DNA from: Candidatus Sigynarchaeota archaeon
GTDB taxonomy: Archaea > Asgardarchaeota > Jordarchaeia > Jordarchaeales > Jordarchaeaceae
DNA length: 6,308 nucleotides
Reading direction: 5' to 3'
Assembly: GCA_030587505.1 (NCBI GenBank)
Contig: JAUQYY010000089.1
Span: forward strand, 1-6,308
Shown here in pieces: positions 1 through 5,738 of this stretch (position 1 is its first letter; each line of letters starts with the position of its first letter). The notes beneath the pieces were generated by a model. That model was not told the origin of the DNA and did no database searches. It worked only from the letters and a program-made list of their open reading frames with translations. A program made the translations under genes and the position numbers.

Positions 1-32
1 GGTCTTATTTCTTGGCGGTTAAGTTTCTATGT

Positions 33-42
33 AAAATAAAAA
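33..42 (-). terminator. Possible T-rich terminator after the Trm112 gene
   Basis: On the minus strand TTTTTATTTT begins about 20 bases after the TAG stop at 61-63. Archaeal termination commonly uses such T-rich tracts without a strong hairpin, and I see no clear stem before it. The remaining bases, 1-32, show no recognisable feature. Confidence 0.4.
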
Positions 43-60
43 GGTTCTCTTTCGGCTTTC

Positions 61-669
61 CTACTTTAGGTTGAAGGGTTTTCCCTGGTCTAGTACCTTT
101 TTCGGGATTTTGTTTTTCCACTTCTCTAGGAATGTTTTGTCTTCTTTTTCTTCGCGGAGGTCGTCTGGTAGCATGTGGGGTATTGTTTCTATTATTGGGT
201 ACCACCTGCCACACTTGTCGCAGAGTATTATTCCTTCTTCGACTTCGGCTCTGTACAGAATCCAGTTCAAAACATATATGTAGGTGTTGAGCTCCGGGGT
301 GAGGGTGGATGGTAGCTTCTTCTTCATGTCCAGAGCCTTTTTCAGCAGCTGCGCCGATGGGGATTCACTCAGGTCCTCGATGGTTTTTAGTATGTCCAGT
401 TTTTCGGAGAATATTTTGAGATACTCTTCGAGGGGCACCGGTTCCTTTGTCATTTCGTCCTCAATGCTGGGTTTTGACTCTGACTGGCTTATTGTGATTC
501 TATTCTTCAGTTCCTTTTTTAGGAAGGCTGGATCTTTCTTCTCTAGATCATCGTTTGCTTTCTGGAATGCTTTCTTCTCTGTTTCCCAAGTGAAAATCTT
601 GAGCTTCAAGGGGTAACTTTTACAACCCTCTATCGGGCAGGCTAAAATATCTAACAACCATAGCTTCAT
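61..669 (-). CDS. Trm112-family zinc-binding protein with a large internal insertion
   Basis: This 202-residue protein has the Trm112/UPF0434 zinc fold split in two. The first half-site is at the N terminus (LACPIEGC, C11 and C16) and the second near the C terminus (CDKCGRWYPI, C150 and C153), followed by the family's IPHMLPDD ending at about 163-170. Trm112 proteins act in the cytoplasm as obligate partners that stabilise SAM-dependent methyltransferases modifying tRNA, rRNA and release factor (Trm9, Trm11, Mtq2 and Bud23 types). Minimal prokaryotic members are about 60 residues and eukaryotic ones about 125-135. Here residues about 28-142 form a charged, probably helical insertion, and about 30 basic/acidic residues follow the core. 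ATG at 669 is chosen because GAGGT lies 7 bases upstream. No methyltransferase gene is visible in the window, so its partner must be encoded elsewhere. The family call is strong; the partner is unknown. Confidence 0.87.
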   Translation of the reverse strand: MKLWLLDILACPIEGCKSYPLKLKIFTWETEKKAFQKANDDLEKKDPAFLKKELKNRITISQSESKPSIEDEMTKEPVPLEEYLKIFSEKLDILKTIEDLSESPSAQLLKKALDMKKKLPSTLTPELNTYIYVLNWILYRAEVEEGIILCDKCGRWYPIIETIPHMLPDDLREEKEDKTFLEKWKNKIPKKVLDQGKPFNLK

Positions 670-676
670 GTTTTAA

Positions 677-681
677 ACCTC
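677..681 (-). promoter_or_regulatory. Shine-Dalgarno site of the Trm112 gene
   Basis: GAGGT on the minus strand, 7 bases before the ATG at 669. It fixes that start. The same nine bases (GAGGTTTAA) recur about 78 bases upstream at 751-759 with no start codon after them. Confidence 0.75.
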
Positions 682-830
682 TTCAATAATTATTAGCTGT
701 TGGTTTTCTCTACGGTTCCGAGTTTTGGCTTTCTCGTTCTTTTTTTTGGGTTAAACCTCGGACTGCTGTGTTTTCGTAGTGTATGCCCTCATATATGGGG
801 TGCGGTGTGTAAACGATAAGATAATCACTG

Positions 831-845
831 CATATAAAAACTTTT
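831..845 (-). promoter_or_regulatory. Putative BRE/TATA promoter for the Trm112 gene
   Basis: The minus strand reads AAAAG then TTTTTATATG, a good purine-rich BRE plus TATA-like box, placed about 35 bases after the stop of the sugar nucleotidyltransferase gene. Initiation about 25 bases downstream (near 809) would give a leader of about 140 bases. A second TATA-like box, CATATATG at 790-797, could instead give a leader of about 100 bases. The T-run inside the box could also help end the upstream transcript. Assigned by motif and position only. Confidence 0.5.
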
Positions 846-878
846 GTATACCTCTTAGCTAAGCCTGCCTCATCTGGG

Positions 879-2018
879 TTATATTCTTGTTCTTACTATG
901 CCGTGTATATGGCCTTCGACCCACAGGTCTGGCCATATTCTGGAGCCTGGTAGAACGGTTGTTGAGTCTGCGATTTTGCAGTTGGGTCCCACGACCGCCA
1001 GTTTGCCTATTTCTACGTTGTTTCCGACCTCGCAGTTTTCGGCTATAATGCATTCATGGAGACGTGCGTTCGAGGCGATTTTTGAGTTTCTGTACATAAC
1101 CGCCTTGTCGATTCTTGTTTCGCTTCCTATCGTTACCCCTGACTTTACTATTGAGCAGGGTTGAATCTGTGCGTCGGCTTCTATTGTGCAACCGTCTTCG
1201 ATGATGACTGGGCCCTCAATTTTTGTACCCTTTTTTATTACAGTATTTTCCCCGATGTAGACTGGCCCTCTTATCTTTCCCTCTATTTCGGCGGTTTCGC
1301 TGATGTACTTCTTTATCTGGTTAACGATCCATTCTGTTGCTTTCATGTATCCCTCGGGTTTTCCAACATCTACCCAGAATCCCTCAGCCTTATACCCAAA
1401 TAATCGTTTACCCCTCTTAAGCATCATGGGAAACAGATCTTTCGCAAAATCAAAAGGCGTATTTTCGGGAATGTAATCCAGTATCTCAGGCTCGAGAACG
1501 TAGAGCCCGGTGCTGGCGAGATTACTAAAACACTCATCCGGTTTGGGCTTTTCCAAGAATCTTTTAATCTGATTCTTCCTATTAAGTTCGGCGATTCCGA
1601 ACTGCCAAGGGTTCTCAACCCCGACGAGTGAGATTGTGGCTATGCCTCTCTTTTTCTCATGATACTTTATGGCTTCCGCCAGGCTTATTTCCGTTATGTT
1701 ATCCGATTGAATCACGCCGAAGGTTTCATCCAGATACTTCTCAGCGTTTTTGACGGAGCCCGCGGTTCCGAGCGGTTCTTTCTCCTTCGGATAGTATATT
1801 TTTACACCGAAATCGCTTCCATCACCAAAATAACTTTTTATTTGTTCCTCCAGATAGTTTGTGGTGATAATAATCTCGTCAAAACCCTGTTTGCTGAGTG
1901 AGTCAATTATCCAGTGTAAAACCGGTTTGTCACATATTGGTAGCATGGTTTTTGGTGTTGTGTATGTTAATGGCCGTAACCTTGTTCCATATCCGCCAGC
2001 CAAGATGACCGCCTTCAC
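879..2018 (-). CDS. Sugar-1-phosphate nucleotidylyltransferase with C-terminal left-handed beta-helix
   Basis: This 379-residue enzyme belongs to the COG1208/GCD1-like NDP-sugar pyrophosphorylases, which join a sugar 1-phosphate to an NTP, releasing pyrophosphate, for glycan, lipid or glycoprotein glycosylation in the cytoplasm. The Rossmann-like domain spans about 1-235: nucleotide-binding LAGGYGTRLRPLT at 6-18, TPKTMLPI at 21-28 with catalytic-type K23, GTAGS at 84-88, metal-ligand D106, EKP at 156-158, STGLYV at 169-174, and WVDVGKPEGY at 215-224 with the second metal-type Asp, D217. From about 250 to 365 there are hexapeptide repeats (GPVYIGENTVIKKGTKIEGP style) forming a left-handed beta-helix. 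Where relatives usually have Gly-Asp before the first metal ligand, this one has Ser-Asp (QSDN). GTG at 2018 is chosen because GGGAGGT sits 6 bases upstream. The nucleotide and sugar (GDP-mannose, UDP- or dTDP-glucose) cannot be decided, and acyltransferase activity of the helix is unproven. Confidence 0.9.
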   Translation of the reverse strand: MKAVILAGGYGTRLRPLTYTTPKTMLPICDKPVLHWIIDSLSKQGFDEIIITTNYLEEQIKSYFGDGSDFGVKIYYPKEKEPLGTAGSVKNAEKYLDETFGVIQSDNITEISLAEAIKYHEKKRGIATISLVGVENPWQFGIAELNRKNQIKRFLEKPKPDECFSNLASTGLYVLEPEILDYIPENTPFDFAKDLFPMMLKRGKRLFGYKAEGFWVDVGKPEGYMKATEWIVNQIKKYISETAEIEGKIRGPVYIGENTVIKKGTKIEGPVIIEDGCTIEADAQIQPCSIVKSGVTIGSETRIDKAVMYRNSKIASNARLHECIIAENCEVGNNVEIGKLAVVGPNCKIADSTTVLPGSRIWPDLWVEGHIHGIVRTRI

Positions 2019-2024
2019 GGGGAT

Positions 2025-2031
2025 ACCTCCC
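2025..2031 (-). promoter_or_regulatory. Strong Shine-Dalgarno site of the nucleotidyltransferase gene
   Basis: GGGAGGT on the minus strand, 6 bases before the GTG at 2018. It is the longest anti-16S match in the window and supports GTG as the true start. Confidence 0.8.
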
Positions 2032-2173
2032 TTCTAATACTACCTCGATTGCCCGTAAGTTGGGTAAATGTGATGATGTTACTTCCTCTTCTTGGATTTA
2101 TTAACTTTTAAGGATGGAATGATTTCCTCAAAATTTATTTTTTGTTATTGATTCTTGATTAAACCAATTCTCC

Positions 2174-2182
2174 GATATAAAT
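2174..2182 (-). promoter_or_regulatory. Putative TATA box for the nucleotidyltransferase gene
   Basis: The minus strand reads ATTTATATC in the middle of the 280-base spacer between the mutS-like gene and this one. Initiation near 2150 would give a leader of about 130 bases. A second AT-rich stretch with AAATAAATTT around 2130-2139 is an alternative. The rest of the spacer holds no gene I can support. Confidence 0.4.
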
Positions 2183-2257
2183 CTAGTGGTGGATATCGAA
2201 GCCTTGGTTCTTGTGGTGTTAGGTTCGCTCTAAGGACAATAACCCTTACTTGATTTC

Positions 2258-2274
2258 TAATAAAATAAATTTTC
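2258..2274 (-). terminator. Possible T-rich termination tract after the mutS-like gene
   Basis: On the minus strand, about 25 bases after the TAA stop, there is AAAATTTATTTTATTA. It has T-runs of three and four but no uninterrupted run of five and no clear stem, so this is a weak call. Just before it, immediately after the stop, CCGAGTC occurs twice in plus orientation (2283-2289 and 2292-2298). Confidence 0.3.
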
Positions 2275-2298
2275 TATATCCTCCGAGTCAGCCGAGTC

Positions 2299-4476
2299 TT
2301 ATTCCGCTTCGCTCATCTTTCTGAGTATGTTACCAAAGACCTCTTTTTCTTCGCCCTCTGAGAGAGAGTACAGCCTCTGTAGTATTAGCTCGGGCGTCGA
2401 TTTGGCAATGTAGTTGAACTTCGGGGTTCTGTCCACTATGAGGTTTAAGTTTTCGTCGAGCCCCTGAGCGGAGATACCGTCCACTCTGACCGACCCCTTT
2501 GTTAAGCTTATTATCTCCTCGGAGAGGTGGCTTACGAAGACCGCACACGTTTTCTGGTTCTCACACAGCATTTCCAGTATTCCTGCGATGATCTTGGCAG
2601 CCGCTCCGCTCTCCGTCATGGCTTCCACCTCGTCGAACAGAGCCAGTTTCGACGCCGGATTGGTCACTATTGAGACAAACCTTTTAATCGTTGTCTCCAA
2701 AGCACCGGCGGACACCATTCCTTGGGATTTTCCAAAATAGAAGAGCTCGTCAAACAGGCTCATGCTAGCCCTCTTAGCCGGGACCGGGAACCCCATCTGG
2801 CCCAATATGGCTATCTGGGCTATGAGCTGTATGGTCATTGTTTTCCCACCAGAATTCGCACCCGAAAGCATGACGACCCTCTCACCGTGCGTGTCATCCA
2901 TTTTAAAGCCGGGATCGCCCACTATGTAACTGATGGGAACCACCTTTCCCTCTCCCCTGAGTTCTCTCTCCTTTAGGAAAATGTTCTGTCCCTCCTCAAA
3001 TCCGATTCCAACACTCTCGGTGTTGATCTGGGGAGGGTTAAGCTCGTAGTCTCTGGAAAACAGGCCCACAGCAAAGAACAAGTCGAATTCAAGAACAGCC
3101 TGAACAGCCCTCCTAACGACTTCCGTGTGTTTTGCGAGCTTCTTGGCTATCTCCCTCAGGATAGTATACTCCTTAACAACATACTGTCTTCGCAGCGTGT
3201 TCTCCAGCTCGATAGTCTTGGAGCGGTTCAGTTCCAACGGCAGCAAAATTTCCTCGGGGAACATCCCGTCTATCCAAGTTATCTCCTTAGCTGTTAGATT
3301 CAGAAGCTCGCAAAACCTATCCTCCGCTTTCCTTATGGTATCTAGTATGATGTCGGTGACTTCTCCCGGAAGATAGTTTCTTAAGCTACCTGCCTCGATG
3401 GAGTCTGTTCTGGCGGCCTCCAGAATCTTGATTATTTGCTCTCCTCCGAGCTTCGCCTCACTCTCAGCCAGCCTTTTTCTTATCTCATCGTTTAACCATG
3501 TTTCGGTGTCGAGCACCGCTGTGTCAAAATTCTTTAGCGCGTGTCGAAACCTGTCCAGCTCCGCGTCGTATCCTTCAGCCACCCCTCCGTCCTCGGTTAT
3601 CAGGCTGAGAAGATTTTTCACTTCTTCCAGGGCTTGGCTGTCCAGCTGTGACTTGAACTCGTTTAGAGCCTCTCCCTCCGGGAGGGTGTAAATTAGTTTG
3701 GCAAGCTCGCAGGTAGCGTTTATCACCCTGTAGTTGGCTGAGTAAAACTCGATTGTTAGTTCTGGAATAAGATCCTCGAGAGTCCATTCCGGCGGAACCA
3801 TGTAAGCGTTTTCAACGTAGTCTAGTGAACTATCGTAATCACCACTTGTTTGTAGGTAAAGGACCAAGTCGTATCCTTGAGCATACTCAGCAGCCTTTTC
3901 GCTCTGGTCTAAAAGTATCACACTGCAGTACTTGTCTATTTTTTGCGCCCTCATCTTTTGATAGGCTTCGTCGCTTCTTGTGAGTATCACCCTACCCTCT
4001 ATCCTCCTCTTAATCACACCCTTCTTCAGAGGTGTGATGCCGCCAAGTAAACTAATTATCTCCCCAATCTTTTCTTCACCTATACCTTGAATAATCCTCT
4101 TCGACTCGGTGAAACGCGCCAGATTCCTTTCTATCTTCCCTCTCTTGGAGGGGGGTAAAGGCCAGAACAACATCAACTTGTCTCTGGCGTATGCCGTTCG
4201 GGCGTAGGACCTTATTATCCTAAGTATGTGATTGTATATATTCTGAATATCTTCGGTTTTCAGAACTTGGGAAGAGGAGACCCCTTCAACGTGTTCATAG
4301 GCGTTCTTCACTATCTGAAGCGCCTTGCCCAAGCCTATCCCTGGAATAGCCCCGATCTCTGATATTCTTCCACTCAGAATCGCATCTACCGCCTCCTCTT
4401 CCGAACCGAAGTATTTCACAAGCTTTTCCTCTACCCTTTTACCTATACCCTTTATTTCGCCTAGGCTTGTCACCAA
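2299..4476 (-). CDS. HhH-MutS: archaeal MutS2-like ATPase with N-terminal helix-hairpin-helix domain
   Basis: This 725-residue protein is a probable DNA-binding ATPase. Residues about 5-60 form a tandem helix-hairpin-helix (IKGIGKRVEEKLVKYFG, then IPGIGLGKALQIV), a non-specific or structure-specific DNA-binding module. Residues about 160-240 look alpha/beta and match no MutS domain I can name. About 250-510 is mostly helical, like the MutS core/lever with long coiled segments. The ABC-type MutS ATPase follows: Walker A GANSGGKT at 539-546, signature-like SAGALETT at 589-596, Walker B LALFDE at 611-616 and switch His 650 in VSH. I see no mismatch-reading N-terminal domain and no C-terminal Smr nuclease. 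MutS2-type proteins act in recombination control or, in bacteria, ribosome rescue; the archaeal role is unsettled. TTG at 4476 (7 bases after GGTGGG) or the next codon GTG at 4473 starts it; TAA at 4482-4480 bars extension. Confidence 0.87.
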   Translation of the reverse strand: MVTSLGEIKGIGKRVEEKLVKYFGSEEEAVDAILSGRISEIGAIPGIGLGKALQIVKNAYEHVEGVSSSQVLKTEDIQNIYNHILRIIRSYARTAYARDKLMLFWPLPPSKRGKIERNLARFTESKRIIQGIGEEKIGEIISLLGGITPLKKGVIKRRIEGRVILTRSDEAYQKMRAQKIDKYCSVILLDQSEKAAEYAQGYDLVLYLQTSGDYDSSLDYVENAYMVPPEWTLEDLIPELTIEFYSANYRVINATCELAKLIYTLPEGEALNEFKSQLDSQALEEVKNLLSLITEDGGVAEGYDAELDRFRHALKNFDTAVLDTETWLNDEIRKRLAESEAKLGGEQIIKILEAARTDSIEAGSLRNYLPGEVTDIILDTIRKAEDRFCELLNLTAKEITWIDGMFPEEILLPLELNRSKTIELENTLRRQYVVKEYTILREIAKKLAKHTEVVRRAVQAVLEFDLFFAVGLFSRDYELNPPQINTESVGIGFEEGQNIFLKERELRGEGKVVPISYIVGDPGFKMDDTHGERVVMLSGANSGGKTMTIQLIAQIAILGQMGFPVPAKRASMSLFDELFYFGKSQGMVSAGALETTIKRFVSIVTNPASKLALFDEVEAMTESGAAAKIIAGILEMLCENQKTCAVFVSHLSEEIISLTKGSVRVDGISAQGLDENLNLIVDRTPKFNYIAKSTPELILQRLYSLSEGEEKEVFGNILRKMSEAE

Positions 4477-4483
4477 CCGTTAT

Positions 4484-4489
4484 CCCACC
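4484..4489 (-). promoter_or_regulatory. Shine-Dalgarno site of the mutS-like gene
   Basis: GGTGGG on the minus strand, 7 bases before TTG (4476) and 10 before GTG (4473). The in-frame TAA at 4482-4480 lies between this site and the start, so no earlier start is possible. The spacing slightly favours TTG; the usual preference for GTG pulls the other way. Confidence 0.6.
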
Positions 4490-4555
4490 AAATCGTCTAA
4501 AACACTCTCCAGAACCACGAGACGCCCTTCTCATAACCATCATATCTAGTTTGGT

Positions 4556-4623
4556 AAAAGCATGGTAAGAAAAGAGCTTCACCATTATTAAATTTTTTAG
4601 TGTACCAGTTTTCGCATGCTTTT
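4556..4623 (-). repeat. Inverted repeat in the leader of the mutS-like gene
   Basis: In plus orientation AAAAGCATG at 4556-4564 is the exact reverse complement of CATGCTTTT at 4615-4623, a 9-base perfect pair with a 50-base spacer. It lies between the predicted transcription start (about 4628) and the start codon, so the mRNA could fold into a long-loop hairpin, or the arms could be two protein sites. GGTAA also occurs twice at 4553-4557 and 4564-4568, 11 bases apart, about one helical turn. Confidence 0.5.
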
Positions 4624-4649
4624 TCAACAGGGAAGTGCTTAACACATTC

Positions 4650-4658
4650 TTTATAAGC
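4650..4658 (-). promoter_or_regulatory. Putative TATA box for the mutS-like gene
   Basis: The minus strand reads GCTTATAAA in the 230-base spacer after the SAM hydrolase-family gene. Initiation near 4628 would leave a leader of about 150 bases. A second AT-rich stretch around 4590-4600 could be a later promoter. No clear T-run terminator for the upstream gene is seen. Confidence 0.45.
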
Positions 4659-4706
4659 TGGTGGTTGGAATCGATTCGAAGCTGCTTGTCATGTTTGTCG
4701 TGTTTT

Positions 4707-5513
4707 TTAGCTTTCAGCCTCTATTCTGACTTTGTTGCCTTTCTTCAATCCCAGTTTCTTTGCCGCGTTCCCCTGATTTATTGATATCTCTAAGAAGTTA
4801 TAACTGCCGATGACACTGACATATTCTCCAGGCTTAACGAAACCGTACGCCCTTTTGAAGGGGGTGTTAACCTTTTTACCGTTAATCTTAATTCTGATGT
4901 TGGTGTCATACTTCACCTTGATTTTTCTTAGTTCCCTTTTTGTTATGTTGGTTATTCCGTTCCCAAACTGGTCGATGTGAATGATCTCTCCGAACACCGT
5001 TTCATTCTTAACCGCGGGTTTTGGGATGTTCCAGCGAATGTAGTTGTTGATTTTTGGACCCACCAGTCTGGGTTCGACTCCGTTAGCCAGGTGTGCTGCT
5101 ACTGGTGAAAAGATTGTCAAACCATGGAAGGTGTGTGTCTTCTTCTCCAGCATTAACTCCTTGTTTTTGATTTCATAAACGTTCTTGACGCCTTCCCTGT
5201 TCATAAAGAGTGAGAAAAGACCATTGTCCGGGCCAACCGCGAGGAAGCGCTCGGTTTCTACGACTATTCCCCTCCTCTCGGTACCCACACCCGGATCAAC
5301 CACGCCCACGAAAATGGTGCCCTTTGGGAAGTGTGGCGCCGCTGAGGCCAGAACGAAGGCGCCGTGTCTTACGTCAAAGAGGGGAATCTCGTGAGAAATA
5401 TCGACAATTTGGGCTTCTGGACATATGCTCAGTATTGTGCCTTTCATGGCGGCTACCGATGCTTCTTTCAACCCGAAATCGGTCAGTAGAGCTATAATCT
5501 TCTGCTTCCCCAT
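4707..5513 (-). CDS. SAM hydroxide adenosyltransferase-family protein (DUF62), variant active site
   Basis: This 268-residue protein is of the family that hydrolyses S-adenosylmethionine to adenosine and methionine and is related to bacterial fluorinase/chlorinase. From the ATG at 5513: TDFG at 11-14, VDPGVG at 72-77, GPDNG at 94-98, TFHG at 128-131, DQFGN at 181-185 and the C-terminal beta-barrel with NFLEISINQGNA. The Asp-Arg-His triad described for the Pyrococcus enzyme appears intact as D73, R80 and H130. Oddly, the residues after FHG are Leu132-Thr133 where the family usually has Arg-Asp, and the LKD motif reads LKE (E17), so substrate or activity may differ. ATG at 5513 is preferred over an in-frame GTG at 5522: GGGTG at 5520-5524 sits 6 bases before the ATG and contains that GTG. 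The gene is divergent from nadM across a 225-base spacer. Confidence 0.88.
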   Translation of the reverse strand: MGKQKIIALLTDFGLKEASVAAMKGTILSICPEAQIVDISHEIPLFDVRHGAFVLASAAPHFPKGTIFVGVVDPGVGTERRGIVVETERFLAVGPDNGLFSLFMNREGVKNVYEIKNKELMLEKKTHTFHGLTIFSPVAAHLANGVEPRLVGPKINNYIRWNIPKPAVKNETVFGEIIHIDQFGNGITNITKRELRKIKVKYDTNIRIKINGKKVNTPFKRAYGFVKPGEYVSVIGSYNFLEISINQGNAAKKLGLKKGNKVRIEAES

Positions 5514-5519
5514 TCGTGG

Positions 5520-5524
5520 CACCC
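5520..5524 (-). promoter_or_regulatory. Shine-Dalgarno site deciding the SAM hydrolase-family start
   Basis: GGGTG on the minus strand, 6 bases before ATG (5513). The upstream in-frame GTG (5522-5520) is part of this motif and would have no ribosome site of its own at normal spacing, so the ATG is the likely start and three residues of the longer reading are dropped. Confidence 0.7.
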
Positions 5525-5612
5525 TTCTGTTAAAATCATTACTTTCCGATAGTACGGGGTGGCTGGTTATTCTCTTCTTATTGGATGCTAAAAAGTATTT
5601 CCTCGGCTGCGC

Positions 5613-5630
5613 ACCACGTTATACGCTGGT
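5613..5630. repeat. Near-palindrome between divergent genes, possible operator
   Basis: ACCACGTTATACGCTGGT pairs ACCA with TGGT and CGT with ACG around TAT, with one unpaired C. It lies between the SAM hydrolase-family gene and nadM, about 45 bases upstream of the nadM TATA box and close to the likely minus-strand initiation zone, a suitable place for a shared regulator. No regulator is known from the sequence. Confidence 0.3.
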
Positions 5631-5641
5631 TTTTGGGTTCT

Positions 5642-5652
5642 AAATATCTTTC
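5642..5652 (-). promoter_or_regulatory. Weak TATA-like box for the SAM hydrolase-family gene
   Basis: The minus strand reads AAAGATATTTA, an imperfect BRE/TATA. Initiation near 5620 would give a leader of about 105 bases. It lies back to back with the stronger plus-strand nadM box about 22 bases away. Confidence 0.3.
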
Positions 5653-5666
5653 TTGTTGCGGGTTAA

Positions 5667-5680
5667 GAGAAAGATATAAA
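5667..5680 (+). promoter_or_regulatory. BRE/TATA promoter of nadM
   Basis: GAGAAAG followed by ATATAAA gives a purine-rich BRE and a near-consensus archaeal TATA box. Initiation about 25 bases downstream falls near 5702, about 35 bases before the ATG at 5739. This is the best promoter match in the window. Confidence 0.6.
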
Positions 5681-5726
5681 GCGTATTTTCCCTCTTCTAC
5701 ATTGGTAGTGATTGAACAGGATAAAA

Positions 5727-5731
5727 AGGGT
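5727..5731 (+). promoter_or_regulatory. Shine-Dalgarno site favouring the nadM ATG start
   Basis: AGGGT lies 7 bases before ATG (5739). The earlier in-frame TTG (5712) has only GGTAGTGA directly abutting it, with no usable spacing, so the shorter protein is preferred. Confidence 0.5.
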
Positions 5732-5738
5732 ATTGCCG

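Noticed and set aside
71..616. Long plus-strand open frames across 71-283 and 284-616, and similar plus-strand frames across 898-1403 and 5185-5643.
   Set aside because: They lie antisense to well-supported minus-strand genes, have low-complexity Ser/Phe or Arg/Pro-rich translations, and show no family motif.
740..747. Run of eight T on the plus strand that could be a terminator.
   Set aside because: No plus-strand gene lies upstream; on the minus strand, the sense of the leader here, it is an A-run.
2070..2120. GTGATGA at 2070-2076, a match to box C of C/D-box guide RNAs, in the spacer upstream of the nucleotidyltransferase gene.
   Set aside because: No box D (CTGA) follows within a plausible distance and no C'/D' pair is visible.
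2200..2240. GGTTCGCTC in the 2019-2298 spacer, resembling a tRNA T-loop.
   Set aside because: The flanking bases do not pair as a T-stem and no acceptor, D or anticodon arms could be fitted on either strand.
2283..2298. CCGAGTC occurring twice, 9 bases apart, just after the mutS-like stop codon.
   Set aside because: Only two 7-base copies; too little to call a repeat element.
4439..4585. A 48-codon minus-strand reading frame from ATG at 4585, overlapping the start of the mutS-like gene by 38 bases, with an arginine-rich end.
   Set aside because: It has no ribosome binding site, no recognisable motif, and its 3' part is simply another frame of the mutS-like gene. It could be a leader peptide, but nothing supports that beyond its length.
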